The position numbers and the translations under genes were made by a program. Positions 52,504 through 62,295 of a stretch of 64,000 bases of DNA are shown here, piece by piece; positions within the stretch are counted from its first letter, which is position 1; each line of letters begins with the position of its first letter. This stretch comes from Mucilaginibacter sp. CSA2-8R. GTDB lineage: Bacteria > Bacteroidota > Bacteroidia > Sphingobacteriales > Sphingobacteriaceae. A model generated the notes under the pieces. That model did no database searches. It worked only from the letters and a program-made list of their open reading frames with translations, and was not told the DNA's origin. The stretch spans positions 2,790,001-2,854,000 of the forward strand of contig NZ_CP152389.1 of NCBI RefSeq assembly GCF_038806765.1. The letters run 5' to 3'.

Positions 52504-53118
52504 TTAATGATGCCCGACTGCCGTAGCCAGCTTCTCTTTGGTAACGTCGAGCAGGGATGCAATGTCATTACGCGACGGATTATTGGCTAGTATCTTTTCA
52601 AAATCGCCTATAGCTGCTTTAAGAGCAGTTGCCACACGTTGCTTATCATAACCAGGATGCGCCATTTTTAAGGCAGCATAATCCTTATAATCTAAGGCGC
52701 GGTTTTGATAGTAAGTATTTTCTGGTTTAATTAAAATGGCTTTGGTTAAATCGGCGATGGCACCCAAAAGGTATTTTTCTTTCTCGTTGTCGGGCAACTG
52801 GGTATCTTTAGCCATATTGCTTTTGGCTTTCGAGCGGAAAGAATACGCCGAATGGTCTGTGCCGTTAATAGAAAGTACACGAGTGTACGCAGAAATCGAC
52901 TTTTTGTAATTTTCGCTGTGGTAATACGAGTAACCAAGCATCCACAAAGCATTAGCATTGCTGGAGTCTACTACGCAAGCCTTCTCTAACTGCCTTACGG
53001 CGGTTTTAAAGTCTTTGTCCATCAAAGCCTGAAAGCCGAGCTTCATGTACGCGTTTTGAGCATAGCCCTCAATACTCGAAGCAATAATAAAGGACAGTAT
53101 GACGGATATCCTCCTCAT
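52504..53118 (-). CDS. Exported TPR protein
   Basis: The 204-residue protein has a signal peptide (MRRISVILSFIIASSIEGYA) and about three TPR units (YMKLGFQALMDKDFKTAVRQL, NALWMLGYSYYHSENYKKSI, and a later helix pair YLLGAIADLTKAILIKPE). It is probably periplasmic and binds protein partners; no enzymatic motif is seen. The start may also be the ATG at 53145, but the shorter form gives a better signal peptide. It is an isolated gene between nuoD and lon. Confidence 0.8.
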   Translation of the reverse strand: MRRISVILSFIIASSIEGYAQNAYMKLGFQALMDKDFKTAVRQLEKACVVDSSNANALWMLGYSYYHSENYKKSISAYTRVLSINGTDHSAYSFRSKAKSNMAKDTQLPDNEKEKYLLGAIADLTKAILIKPENTYYQNRALDYKDYAALKMAHPGYDKQRVATALKAAIGDFEKILANNPSRNDIASLLDVTKEKLATAVGHH

Positions 53119-53496
53119 CAGATCAGATGTTAGCTGAATTAACATTACAATAACTAACCGGGTGGCAATTTATTGTACTTATAATTGGTTTGTGTAAAAC
53201 TTTTTTACTCTCAATCATGCCTGGTTTCTTAAAAAGCACCTTTTTAGCGTAATTCATTCAGGCAAGTATACTCATTAAGGTACAAATAATTCATCAAATT
53301 GTTACTTTATTACATACATGCGGTTACTAATTATGGTAATTTGTCAGGGCATTGAGTCTTGGCATGTCAATTGAAACTATTGTTGGCTGGAGTATTCTAG
53401 AACATAAAAACGTACTTTTGTATGCTTCGGCCCCTTGAACCCCGGCGTTGGCTGACAACTTGACGCCATTTATCAAAACTATACAGAAAGGTAATA
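53119..53496. other. Intergenic region upstream of lon
   Basis: This is 378 bp between divergent genes. It holds the putative lon -7 box at 53413-53420 and AT-rich sequence elsewhere. I see no CIRCE element, RNA gene or repeat. Confidence 0.5.
53413..53420 (+). promoter_or_regulatory. Putative -7 box of lon
   Basis: TACTTTTG fits the consensus and lies 76 nt before the lon ATG, giving a leader of about 70 nt. No -33 TTG at 19-21 nt is seen, so another sigma factor or an activator may be needed. Confidence 0.45.
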
Positions 53497-55980
53497 ATGA
53501 ATTTCGATCTATTTGATATAAAGAACACCTTACCCATCATAAACGAAGATTCGGAGTTCTTTCCGCTAATGTCTACCGAAGACGAAGAGGAAATGAACAA
53601 CGAGCAGGTTCCTGACGTTTTATCCATCTTACCTTTACGTAATACTGTGTTGTTTCCGGGTGTGGTGATTCCGATTACTGTAGGCCGCGATAAATCCATT
53701 AAACTCATTCGCGACGCCAATAAAGGCGACCGCATGGTGGGCGTAGTTGCCCAGCAGGATGTAAATGTTGAAGATCCGGATTTTAGCCAGTTACACCAAA
53801 TTGGCACCACCGCACTCATCATCAAAATGCTGCAAATGCCCGACGGTAACACCACCGTTATTTTACAGGGTAAAAAGCGTTTTGTATTAAAAGAGGAAGT
53901 ACAGAGCTCACCTTACATTAAAGCCTCGATAGAGCCGTTTAAAGAGGTAGCCATCAAAGAAGATAAAGAATTTAAGGCCATGGTATCATCTGTTAAGGAT
54001 ATGGCCATGAGTATCATTCAGTTATCGCCCAACATACCGAGCGAGGCAGGCATCGCCATCCGCAATATTGAAAGCACTACGTTTTTAATCAACTTTATTG
54101 CTTCAAACATGAATGCCGACATGGATGCCAAGCAACGCATCCTGGAAACACCGAGCGTACGCGACCGTGCCCACCTGGTGCTGGAACACCTGACGACTGA
54201 TTTGCAAATGCTGGAGCTTAAAAATCAGATACAAACCAAGGTACGTACCGATTTAGACAAGCAGCAGCGCGACTACTTTTTAAACCAGCAGCTTAAAACC
54301 ATACAGGAAGAGTTAGGTGGCAGCACCCCCGATCTTGAAATTGAAAGTCTGCGTGCACGGGCACTTAAAAAGAAATGGAGCAAAGAGGTAAGCGACCACT
54401 TTGATAAAGAAATTGAAAAGCTGCAGCGCATTAACCCCGCTGCTGCAGATTATTCGGTACAAATTAACTACCTGGAGCTGCTGCTGGATTTGCCATGGAA
54501 CGATTTTACCAAAGACAATTTTGACCTGAAGCGTGCCCAAAAGGTTTTGGATAAAGACCACTTTGGTATGGACAAGGTTAAAAGACGCATTATAGAATAC
54601 CTGGCTGTGCTTAAGTTAAAGCATAACATGAAGGCACCCATTTTGTGCCTGGTTGGTCCTCCGGGGGTTGGTAAAACATCATTAGGTAAATCAATAGCCA
54701 AGGCCCTGGGCCGAAAATATGTGCGCATGGCTTTGGGTGGTGTACGTGATGAAGCCGAGATTAGAGGTCATCGCAAAACGTATATTGGTGCCATGCCGGG
54801 CCGTATCATTCAATCAGTAAAAAAGGCCGGTGCCGCTAACCCGGTATTCATCCTGGATGAAATTGATAAAGTAGGCAACGATTTTAGAGGCGACCCATCT
54901 TCTGCCCTTTTAGAAGTCTTGGATCCCGAACAAAACAGCAGCTTTTATGACCATTATGTAGAGTTGGACTTTGACCTCTCGAACGTCATGTTTATAGCTA
55001 CAGCCAACTCTTTGAGCACCATACAACCTGCCTTGCTTGATCGTATGGAGATTATTGAGGTAAGCGGATATACTATTGAAGAAAAAATTGAAATAGCCAA
55101 ACAACACCTCCTACCCAAACAACGCGAGGCCCACGGCATCAAAACCAAAGACGTGGTAATAAAAAACGACGTAATGGAAAAGGTGGTAGAAGATTACACC
55201 CGCGAGTCGGGCGTGCGCGGTTTAGAAAAACAAGTAGGCTCTATTGTTCGTGGCGTGGCCAAAAGCATAGCCCTCGAAGAAGAATACAACACTACCGTTA
55301 CCAAAAAAGATGTTGAACGCTACCTGGGCCCGCCCCTGTTTGATAAAGATTTATACGAAGGTAATGATGTAGCCGGCGTGGTAACCGGTTTGGCCTGGAC
55401 ACAGGTTGGCGGCGATATTTTGTTTATTGAAGCCAGTTTAAGTCCTGGTCGTGGTCGTTTAACACTTACCGGAAGCCTGGGTGATGTAATGAAAGAGTCG
55501 GCTATCATTGCGCTGGCCTATATTCGTGCGCATGCAGGTTATTTTAACATTAATCCTAAGCTGTTCGACCAATGGGATATTCACATCCACGTACCGGCCG
55601 GTGCTACACCGAAAGATGGTCCCTCGGCTGGTGTAACCATGCTTACCGCAATAACGTCGGCGTTTACACAGCGTAAAGTGAAACCTAACCTGGCCATGAC
55701 CGGCGAAATTACCTTGCGCGGACGTGTATTGCCAGTAGGTGGTATTAAAGAGAAAATACTTGCCGCCAAGCGTGCCGACATTAAAGAGATCATCCTGTGC
55801 CAGTCCAATCAGAAAGACATTTTGGAAATTAAGGAAGATTATATTAAAGACCTCAAGTTCTACTATGTTAAAGAAATGCGCGAGGTAATTAACCTTGCCC
55901 TGTTAGATGAATTAGTAGCAGAACCGCTTGATTTAACCGTTAACGAAGAACTAAAACCGGTGGTTAATTACGCCGACTAA
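53497..55980 (+). CDS. lon: ATP-dependent protease Lon
   Basis: The 827-residue protein is a full LonA: N-terminal substrate domain (about 35-240; [16 protein letters not shown]), AAA+ module with Walker [13 protein letters not shown] (near 388) and Walker B FILDEIDK (near 453), and the C-terminal Ser-Lys protease domain with [11 protein letters not shown] (Ser near 710) and its Lys near 753 ([13 protein letters not shown]). It degrades misfolded and regulatory proteins in the cytoplasm. It stands alone with a long leader. The extra 35 residues before the Lon domain are acidic, as is common in the phylum. Confidence 0.97.
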   Translation: MNFDLFDIKNTLPIINEDSEFFPLMSTEDEEEMNNEQVPDVLSILPLRNTVLFPGVVIPITVGRDKSIKLIRDANKGDRMVGVVAQQDVNVEDPDFSQLHQIGTTALIIKMLQMPDGNTTVILQGKKRFVLKEEVQSSPYIKASIEPFKEVAIKEDKEFKAMVSSVKDMAMSIIQLSPNIPSEAGIAIRNIESTTFLINFIASNMNADMDAKQRILETPSVRDRAHLVLEHLTTDLQMLELKNQIQTKVRTDLDKQQRDYFLNQQLKTIQEELGGSTPDLEIESLRARALKKKWSKEVSDHFDKEIEKLQRINPAAADYSVQINYLELLLDLPWNDFTKDNFDLKRAQKVLDKDHFGMDKVKRRIIEYLAVLKLKHNMKAPILCLVGPPGVGKTSLGKSIAKALGRKYVRMALGGVRDEAEIRGHRKTYIGAMPGRIIQSVKKAGAANPVFILDEIDKVGNDFRGDPSSALLEVLDPEQNSSFYDHYVELDFDLSNVMFIATANSLSTIQPALLDRMEIIEVSGYTIEEKIEIAKQHLLPKQREAHGIKTKDVVIKNDVMEKVVEDYTRESGVRGLEKQVGSIVRGVAKSIALEEEYNTTVTKKDVERYLGPPLFDKDLYEGNDVAGVVTGLAWTQVGGDILFIEASLSPGRGRLTLTGSLGDVMKESAIIALAYIRAHAGYFNINPKLFDQWDIHIHVPAGATPKDGPSAGVTMLTAITSAFTQRKVKPNLAMTGEITLRGRVLPVGGIKEKILAAKRADIKEIILCQSNQKDILEIKEDYIKDLKFYYVKEMREVINLALLDELVAEPLDLTVNEELKPVVNYAD

Positions 55981-56027
55981 TTGCAATATTTGGTTAGTTT
56001 ACTTATGTTTAGGCTTCAAACTAAACC

Positions 56028-56537
56028 ATGAGTACACTAACCAAAACTTTTTTCCTTTTTGCATTTATTCTGTGCACGTTCTGTAAACATTCTTTTGCTC
56101 AAAATTCTGTAGTCACCACCCGTGCACAAAATATATTTGTTGAGCTGGGCGGCCCCGGCCTATTATTATCGGCTAATTACGACACACGTTTCGGTCTGCG
56201 CCGCGACGGTATTGGTGGCCGTGCAGGCTTAGGTTATATTTCTTTAGATGGTAACTCAATTTTGACTGTACCCTTGCAGGTAAATTATTTGCTTGGTAAA
56301 AAAGGTAAATACTTTGAAATAGGACTTGGTGCCACCATCATCAACACAAGCGGAAATAATCACGAAGATTTCTTTTCTATAGAAGATGCCACCGGCGCTA
56401 TTGGTACCATGACTTTCGGCTACCGTTACCAGCCCGAAGACGGTGGTTTTAATTTTAGAGCTGCCGTTACTCCAATTTTTAATAGTACAGGCTTTATGCC
56501 GTTTTTTGGTGGCATTAGCTTTGGCTACACATTTTAA
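56028..56537 (+). CDS. Hypothetical outer-membrane-like protein
   Basis: The 169-residue protein has a signal peptide (LFAFILCTFCKHSFAQ) and alternating polar and aromatic segments (NIFVELGGPGLLLSANYDTRF, IGTMTFGYRYQPED) ending FFGGISFGYTF, a C-terminal Phe typical of beta barrels. It is probably a small outer-membrane barrel of eight strands. No family name is recognised. It lies 47 nt after lon on the same strand and is closed by a terminator, so it may be co-transcribed. Confidence 0.75.
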   Translation: MSTLTKTFFLFAFILCTFCKHSFAQNSVVTTRAQNIFVELGGPGLLLSANYDTRFGLRRDGIGGRAGLGYISLDGNSILTVPLQVNYLLGKKGKYFEIGLGATIINTSGNNHEDFFSIEDATGAIGTMTFGYRYQPEDGGFNFRAAVTPIFNSTGFMPFFGGISFGYTF

Positions 56538-56558
56538 TATATCACCTCATAGTGAAAC

Positions 56559-56583
56559 AAAGCCGGACAAACCATCCGGCTTT
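56559..56583 (+). terminator. Terminator after the barrel gene
   Basis: AAAGCCGGA (56559-56567) pairs with TCCGGCTTT (56575-56583), loop CAAACCA, followed by TT. Confidence 0.85.
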
Positions 56584-56610
56584 TTATTATTTTAGCCCTT
56601 TCTCCCAAAC

Positions 56611-57570
56611 ATGAAATTTCGGTTCATCGCTGCACTGGCAGCACTATTATTTGCTAACGAAGTTACCTCGGCGCAAACCCATGCTCATGAGTTTGGCTTC
56701 CAGTCTGATAATGACTCGTTTTTGGCGCAGGGTTCTGATCGTTATTACACCAACGGATTGTTCATCTTTTACCGTCAGGCCTTAAAAACCAATAACAGCA
56801 CTAAACTGGCCAATAAGGTATTAGGTATTGAGCTTGGGCAAAAACTGTTTAACCCTATATCGGGCTACGTGCCTAACGCCAGTTTTGTTGACAGGCCGTT
56901 CGCTGCTTATTTGTATGCCGGTGCCAATTTAAACCTGCTTTACAAAAACGAAAGCAATGTTAAGCTGAGTGCGCAAACCGGCACGATTGGCCCTGCTGCT
57001 TTAGGCAGGCAGGTACAAAACATTATTCATAACACCTTTGGCTTCTACACGCTTAACGGGTGGCAATATCAAATCCGAAACAATTTTCAGCTAAATTTAG
57101 CAGCAGAGTACAACCGCCTACTCGCACGCGCCTCTTGGATTGACGTAAGTGCATCTGCCTACGCAAACATCGGTACCGGTTTTAATGGCGCAGGGGTTGG
57201 TCCGTTGGTAAGGATTGGCAATTTTAATCAGCTTTTTAACTCGGTAAGCACGCAAAGCGTTTCTACCCGTAACTCTTCAACAACGCCACTGCATAGCCAT
57301 GAGTTGTTTTTGTATTACAAGCCTCAGTTTAATTATATAGCTTATGATGCCACGGTTGAAGGCGGCTTATTTCAGGATAGCCAACCAGGCGGACCCGAGA
57401 TACGGAGCACGCCTAACCGCACAATGCTTAGTCAGCAGGTAGGTTTGGCGTATGGCAGTAAACGCTGGGTCTTTGATCTGGCCGCTGTGTTTCATACCCG
57501 CGATGTAAAAACGCAAACCTTTAATACCCACCAGTGGGGCTCGGCAACTATTCTGTACCGCTTTAATTAA
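56611..57570 (+). CDS. Lipid A deacylase LpxR-family outer-membrane protein
   Basis: The 319-residue protein has a signal peptide (MKFRFIAALAALLFANEVTSAQ) and the LpxR/DUF2219 opening: FGFQSDNDSFLAQGSDRYYTNG in outline (SDNDS, DRYYTNG), then LGIELGQKLFNP and GWQYQIRNNFQLNL. It ends in aromatic barrel strands (GSATILYRFN). LpxR removes the 3'-acyloxyacyl chain from lipid A in a calcium-dependent way; the Asn/Asp residues of the first motif are in line with that. Whether this one is active is not known. Single-gene unit. Confidence 0.85.
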   Translation: MKFRFIAALAALLFANEVTSAQTHAHEFGFQSDNDSFLAQGSDRYYTNGLFIFYRQALKTNNSTKLANKVLGIELGQKLFNPISGYVPNASFVDRPFAAYLYAGANLNLLYKNESNVKLSAQTGTIGPAALGRQVQNIIHNTFGFYTLNGWQYQIRNNFQLNLAAEYNRLLARASWIDVSASAYANIGTGFNGAGVGPLVRIGNFNQLFNSVSTQSVSTRNSSTTPLHSHELFLYYKPQFNYIAYDATVEGGLFQDSQPGGPEIRSTPNRTMLSQQVGLAYGSKRWVFDLAAVFHTRDVKTQTFNTHQWGSATILYRFN

Positions 57571-57586
57571 AGTATTTCAGATTAAT

Positions 57587-57991
57587 TTAATAATCGCTTT
57601 TGCGCAGTTGTTTTTTAACGGATTGCAGCCTTTTTTGCTCCAGGCGTTTAGCCCTGGCTTGTTTACTTACTTTAGTGGGTTTGCGAGCCTTGGGCCTTTG
57701 CAGCGCTTGCTCTAACAGGGCGTAGAGTTTATCTACAGCCCGCTCCTTGTTATCCAGCTGGCTTCTGGACTCTTCGCTGGTAAGATGTATTAAACCGTCG
57801 CGGTTGAGCCTGCTTTGCAGCTTGGCAGTGAGCCAAACTTTATCTTCGCCGGTAAATAGTGCCGACTGCTGCAAATCAAACAACAGCTCCACCTTAGTAG
57901 CCACTTTGTTTACATTTTGTCCGCCTTTACCTCCGCTTCGTGATGCTCTGTAAGTCAGCTCTTTTCGCAAATCGGCTTTAGTAAAATTCAT
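57587..57991 (-). CDS. arfB: Aminoacyl-tRNA hydrolase ArfB (YaeJ-like)
   Basis: The 134-residue protein has the release-factor GGQ loop in RASRSGGKGGQNVNKVATKVEL (residues 17-38 in outline: SGGKGGQNVNK) and the basic C-terminal tail (KQARAKRLEQKRLQ...KKQLRK) that enters the empty mRNA channel. It rescues stalled ribosomes by hydrolysing peptidyl-tRNA without a stop codon. It stands between lpxR-like and cmk genes on the opposite strand. Confidence 0.93.
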   Translation of the reverse strand: MNFTKADLRKELTYRASRSGGKGGQNVNKVATKVELLFDLQQSALFTGEDKVWLTAKLQSRLNRDGLIHLTSEESRSQLDNKERAVDKLYALLEQALQRPKARKPTKVSKQARAKRLEQKRLQSVKKQLRKSDY

Positions 57992-58057
57992 TTCTCAAAG
58001 CTAAGTTTAAAACCTAAGCTGCAAAAACTTTAAGCATTTTTGTACCTTAGTACCCCG

Positions 58058-58735
58058 ATGAGCAAGAACATTGTGGTGGCTATTGATGGTTACTCGTCGT
58101 GCGGAAAAAGCACGTTAGCCAAAGCCTTAGCCAAAGAACTCCATTTTATATACGTTGACAGCGGTGCCATGTACCGTGCCGTAACCCTTTATTTTTTACG
58201 CAACCACATTGATCTGACCAATACTGAACAGGTGACCGAAGCGCTCAAAAATATCCATCTCAATTTTCATTCTCGCGATTACCAGACACATATCACGCTG
58301 AATGATGAAGAGGTGTCTGACGAGATTCGCCTGATGCCGGTGTCTGAAAACGTAAGTCCTGTATCGGCCATACGAGAGGTACGTAAAGAAATGGTTGCCC
58401 AGCAGCAACGCATGGGGCGCATAAAAGATATTGTAATGGATGGCCGTGATATAGGCACAACCGTATTCCCTAACGCGCAGCTTAAGCTATTTATGACGGC
58501 AGATCCGAAGGTGAGGGCCGAGCGCCGTTTTAAAGAGTTGCAGCCCAATAATCCTGATATTACGCTCGAAGATGTATTTGAGAATTTAGCGCACCGCGAT
58601 TATTCTGATACCACGCGTAAAGAAAGCCCGTTAATGCGGGCCGAGGATGCCATTATATTAGATAATACCAATATTACCCCAGAGCAGCAATTACAATTTG
58701 CTTTAGAAAAAGTAAAGCCGTTACTTAAAAAGTAA
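58058..58735 (+). CDS. cmk: Cytidylate kinase
   Basis: The 225-residue protein has the P-loop IDGYSSCGKSTLAKALA, then VDSGAMYRAVT, DGRDIGTTVFPNAQLKLFMTA and HRDYSDTTRKESPLM with the substrate Arg/Asp residues. It phosphorylates CMP and dCMP with ATP. The ATG at 58058 is chosen; an upstream in-frame TTG at 58040 is less likely. Its last 11 nt overlap the end of the convergent deaminase gene inside a perfect hairpin. Confidence 0.95.
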   Translation: MSKNIVVAIDGYSSCGKSTLAKALAKELHFIYVDSGAMYRAVTLYFLRNHIDLTNTEQVTEALKNIHLNFHSRDYQTHITLNDEEVSDEIRLMPVSENVSPVSAIREVRKEMVAQQQRMGRIKDIVMDGRDIGTTVFPNAQLKLFMTADPKVRAERRFKELQPNNPDITLEDVFENLAHRDYSDTTRKESPLMRAEDAIILDNTNITPEQQLQFALEKVKPLLKK

Positions 58736-58740
58736 CGGCT
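58716..58740. terminator. Perfect hairpin holding both cmk and deaminase stop codons
   Basis: AGCCGTTACTT (58716-58726), loop AAA, AAGTAACGGCT (58730-58740): 11 perfect base pairs. The cmk TAA (58733-58735) and the deaminase TAA (minus strand, 58727-58725) are both in the stem. It may end both transcripts, although T runs are short. Confidence 0.7.
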
Positions 58741-59201
58741 CTGTCTTCTGGCTCAAATTTGAGTACCTCAACACCGAAGCGCTTCAAAAAATCGACGCCT
58801 TCATCACTCGGCAAACCCTTATATTCGGCATAAGAATGCTGATAATATACACGGGTAATTCCTGCCGAAAATATGAGCCTTGCGCAAGGCAAACAAGGCG
58901 ACAGGGTGGTGTACATGGTAGCCCCCTCTAACTTAGCGCCATTTTTAACGGCGTACAATATTGTGTTTTCTTCGGCGTGCAGGGCCAGCGAGCAACTGCC
59001 CCGGGCATCACGCGGGCAACCGGTTTCGGGCCACTCCACGTCGCAATTATGCGTGCCCGCGGGCGGGCCATTATACCCTACTGATATGATGCGGGTATCT
59101 TTGGTAAGCACAGCCCCTACCTGTGCCTTCACACAATGCGAACGCCTGGCCAGGTCACTGGCCAGGTTCATGAATATCTGATCAAAAGAGAGTTTACTCA
59201 T
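58725..59201 (-). CDS. dCMP deaminase (ComEB-like)
   Basis: The 158-residue zinc enzyme has CALHAEENTI-type sequence (LALHAEENTI, near 75-84) and PCLPCARLI near 104-112, the His/Cys/Cys zinc ligands with the catalytic Glu. The start LSFDQIFMNLASDLARRSHCVKAQVGAVLTKD (outline: RSHCVKAQVGA) is typical of dCMP deaminase, which makes dUMP for thymidylate. It lies 8 nt after the MFS gene on the same strand and overlaps cmk 3' to 3'. Confidence 0.92.
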   Translation of the reverse strand: MSKLSFDQIFMNLASDLARRSHCVKAQVGAVLTKDTRIISVGYNGPPAGTHNCDVEWPETGCPRDARGSCSLALHAEENTILYAVKNGAKLEGATMYTTLSPCLPCARLIFSAGITRVYYQHSYAEYKGLPSDEGVDFLKRFGVEVLKFEPEDRAVTF

Positions 59202-59209
59202 TTGGTTGC

Positions 59210-60817
59210 TTAGTGTCCGCCCGCAGCTTCTACATGGTCAAGGTCAATGCCTTGTTTTCTCAACTCACCGCTCACTTTCCAGGCAAAAAATGCCAAGTAA
59301 GCAAAACCAATTACTGGGATGATGTACGACAAATGGATACCGGCAGTATCAGCCAAAATACCTTGTACCGGCGGCACAATTGATCCACCTAAAATCATCA
59401 TGATTAAAAACGCTGACCCCTGGCTGGTATATTTACCCAAACCGGTAACCGACAATGCAAAGATAGACGGCCACATAATAGAGCAGCATAAACCACCGCT
59501 AATGAAGGCGTAAACCGAAACAATACCGGTAGTTAATAAGCCTAACAACATAAAGGCCACACCCAGCAAACCGAATACGGTAAGTGTACGTGCCGGTTTT
59601 TGTTTACCTAAAAAGAAAGCAATAATCATCACCACGATACAAACAGCGTAAGGCAGCAAATGACTGATGGCCGCACCAGAGATATAATTAGCCAGAAGCA
59701 CTATGGCAAAGGCCACAAAAGGCATTATGATGGTTAAAGCATACTTGGTGCTGGTTTGCAAATTAAACGCGCCTACAGCGCCAGCCCAACGGCCAATCAT
59801 TAAGCTGCCCCAGTACAAAGAAATAAACGGTGCAATGTCGCTTTCGTTCCAGCCGCCAAATTCCGGCAGTTTGAGCAAAGCGCCCATATTACTTTGGATG
59901 GTAACCTCGGTACCTACGTACATGAAAATAGCCAGCATTCCGTAAATCAACTGCGGATATTGCATTGCTCCCCAACCTTGCCCATCTTTTTGAGCAGAAA
60001 GTAAAGACCCAATGAGCGAGCACAGAATAATTGCCAGTGATGCATATACAAAGTAAGCCTGAGATAAACCCGTAGCGTTACTTAAAGGATTTGCCGCCAG
60101 TATTAGTCCGAAGGCAATAAAGATGATAAACAACGGTAAGTTGGCTTTATTACTTGGCTCAATCTTTTCGTCGCTCGTAACATTAGGTAAATCACGAAAC
60201 CAAAAAAACGCAGCTACAGCAACAAACAAACCGGCTAAAGCATAATATAAATTGTTAACCGATGATATTTCTACCTTGGCAGCACTTGCACCTTTAGCGG
60301 TACCAAATAAAAGCACGCCAACAATTACCGGCCCCATCAAACCACCAAAGTTATTTACGGCTCCTGCAAAGTTTAGACGGCTTGCGGCAGTTTCTGCCGA
60401 CCCCAGGGCAATTACAAACGGATTTGCTGCTGTTTGTTGCAAAGAAAAACCAACGGCAATCACAAAGAAAGCCGCTAATATGAACCCGAAAGCACCTGAG
60501 CCTATGGCCGGAACCATACCTAAAGCACCAACAGCTGAAATTATTAAACCTAAAATGATACCGTTTTTATAGCCCAGCTTATTTAAAATATCTACCCGGC
60601 TGGCCTGCGATGCAAAATACAGGATAAGCGAACCAATGAAATATCCTCCGTAAAAGGTAAAATCGATCAGTTGCGACTCAAATTGGGTTAAGTTAAAGTG
60701 GGTTTTACAAAACGGAATGAAGATCCCGTTTGAGGCTGCTAAAAAGCCCCAGAAAAAGAATACGGTAATCAGGGTATACAACGCTGAACCATAGCTTTTA
60801 GAATTGTTTGGCTGCAT
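59210..60817 (-). CDS. Sugar MFS transporter (FucP/GluP family)
   Basis: The 535-residue protein has 12 or more membrane helices and the FucP-family features: [21 protein letters not shown] at the first helix in outline, [24 protein letters not shown], and [14 protein letters not shown] near the end. It is a proton symporter for fucose, glucose, galactose or similar sugars in the inner membrane. Length exceeds E. coli FucP by about 100 residues, mostly in a middle loop. The ATG at 60817 is chosen over an upstream TTG. The deaminase gene follows after 8 nt. Confidence 0.92.
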   Translation of the reverse strand: MQPNNSKSYGSALYTLITVFFFWGFLAASNGIFIPFCKTHFNLTQFESQLIDFTFYGGYFIGSLILYFASQASRVDILNKLGYKNGIILGLIISAVGALGMVPAIGSGAFGFILAAFFVIAVGFSLQQTAANPFVIALGSAETAASRLNFAGAVNNFGGLMGPVIVGVLLFGTAKGASAAKVEISSVNNLYYALAGLFVAVAAFFWFRDLPNVTSDEKIEPSNKANLPLFIIFIAFGLILAANPLSNATGLSQAYFVYASLAIILCSLIGSLLSAQKDGQGWGAMQYPQLIYGMLAIFMYVGTEVTIQSNMGALLKLPEFGGWNESDIAPFISLYWGSLMIGRWAGAVGAFNLQTSTKYALTIIMPFVAFAIVLLANYISGAAISHLLPYAVCIVVMIIAFFLGKQKPARTLTVFGLLGVAFMLLGLLTTGIVSVYAFISGGLCCSIMWPSIFALSVTGLGKYTSQGSAFLIMMILGGSIVPPVQGILADTAGIHLSYIIPVIGFAYLAFFAWKVSGELRKQGIDLDHVEAAGGH

Positions 60818-60969
60818 GTTAAACTTATATATTTGGCTTTTAAGTGTGCTAACATACTGCAATTTTTATAATAATATAGTATACATTTACACATTGGTGC
60901 AACAATTTTGCCTTTTATTGTTTAACAGATAAGTTGCATATTCGCCGGGCGTAAAATTAGAACTGTATA

Positions 60970-61626
60970 ATGTTTGAAGCTATTATTTCTGGAATTGGTA
61001 TTGGCTTAGTACTCACGTTTATCACCGGTCCTGTTTTTTTCGCATTAATTAAAACCAGCGTAGAGCGCGGCTTTCAGGCCGGCGCTGCCTTAGCATTGGG
61101 TGTGGTTTGCAGCGATGTAGTATTTGTGGGTGCTATCATCTTTGGTTCGCAGTTCTTCGAAGTATCAGAAAAAGCCAAAATTTGGTTAGGTGTGGTGGGC
61201 AGCATCATTCTTTTAATTATTGGCACGCACTACCTCACTAAAAAAGCCGTAGTTGATTTTAACTCCCATACCCCTGCCCGTATAAACCGCGCCGGCTACT
61301 TTTTTAAGGGCTTTTTGATGTGCATCTTTAACCCCGCCCTGCTGCTGCACTGGATTACCGTAATTGGTACTGCCAGCACCGTTTATCACAAAGGCATCCC
61401 GCACCGGCAACTTAAAATTGCCGTAATGTTTTTTACCATACTCTGCGTGCAGTTTGGTATGGATGTTATCAAAGCATTTTATGCTAACAAGCTTAGGGCG
61501 CACATCTCAGTAACCTTTGTACACCGTTTAAATTACGTAGCAGGTGCAGCGCTCATCATTGCTGCGTTTGTTATTTTTGACAGGCTGGTTACCCATTACG
61601 TATTTTCTCCGCTGGCTACAAGCTAA
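60970..61626 (+). CDS. LysE/RhtB-family exporter
   Basis: The 218-residue membrane protein has about six helices. GIGIGLVLTFITGPVFFALIKTSVERGFQAGAALALGVVCSDVVF (outline: TGPVFF, SVERGF, G...SD) is the LysE opening, and FLMCIFNPALLLHWI is the second conserved segment. It exports an amino acid or similar small molecule; the substrate is unknown. It is divergent from the sugar transporter and followed by a small exported protein. Confidence 0.9.
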   Translation: MFEAIISGIGIGLVLTFITGPVFFALIKTSVERGFQAGAALALGVVCSDVVFVGAIIFGSQFFEVSEKAKIWLGVVGSIILLIIGTHYLTKKAVVDFNSHTPARINRAGYFFKGFLMCIFNPALLLHWITVIGTASTVYHKGIPHRQLKIAVMFFTILCVQFGMDVIKAFYANKLRAHISVTFVHRLNYVAGAALIIAAFVIFDRLVTHYVFSPLATS

Positions 61627-61695
61627 CTCAATTTACAGGTATAACAAACCGGATGACCGTTGAGGTGGTTATTAAGTCACAAACACATTCATCCT

Positions 61696-62220
61696 ATGAA
61701 AAAGACTTTGTTGCTTTTTTTGGCATTATTGGGTGCTTTGAGCCGGCTTTTTGCACAAAACAATAACGAAACCTTAAGGCTCTTTTTACCCACCGAGTAC
61801 AAGTGGAAGATTGCTTCAGACCAGGAGAGCGGTAATGCCCGGATGATGGAACTGGTGCCCGGTACCGAAACACTGCATAACTGGAGCATCATTGTTACCA
61901 CGGTAAGCATGAAAGGCGCCAGGAATATGCCGCTAACTACAATCATGAACACCATTTATAATAAGACCAGGGTAAACGCACCGCAATCTAAACTGATGAT
62001 GATTGAGCGTAAAGAAAATGTACCAAACCCATGGATTATTTTCCGGATCAGTCCTGGTATGGGTAAAATACGCAACCCTGAGTCGCAACTATATTTTGTA
62101 ACGCAAGGCAGGCAAAACCTGTACAATAACTTTGTGGCGGTAAAAAAACAAATGCTTGGCCCATTATTTATCGACCAGTGGACACGCGTATTCAAAAACA
62201 GCAAGCTAATTTACAAATAA
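61696..62220 (+). CDS. Hypothetical exported protein
   Basis: The 174-residue protein has a signal peptide (MKKTLLLFLALLGALSRLFA) from the ATG at 61696; a longer frame beginning at 61660 would place 12 residues before it. The mature part is mixed alpha/beta with ETLRLFLPTEYKWKIASDQE and ENVPNPWIIFRISP, and no Cys. I recognise no family. It is probably periplasmic. It follows the LysE-type gene by 69 nt and may be co-transcribed; a strong terminator closes it. Confidence 0.75.
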   Translation: MKKTLLLFLALLGALSRLFAQNNNETLRLFLPTEYKWKIASDQESGNARMMELVPGTETLHNWSIIVTTVSMKGARNMPLTTIMNTIYNKTRVNAPQSKLMMIERKENVPNPWIIFRISPGMGKIRNPESQLYFVTQGRQNLYNNFVAVKKQMLGPLFIDQWTRVFKNSKLIYK

Positions 62221-62232
62221 CCGAAATTACTT

Positions 62233-62277
62233 AAACCAACAAGGCCCGGTTGCTTTCGCACCGGGCCTTGTTGGTTT
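62233..62277. terminator. Bidirectional terminator
   Basis: AAACCAACAAGGCCCGGT (62233-62250) pairs perfectly over 18 bp with 62260-62277, 9-nt loop TGCTTTCGC. It separates convergent genes. Confidence 0.9.
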
Positions 62278-62295
62278 AGTATAGTATGTTGGTGC

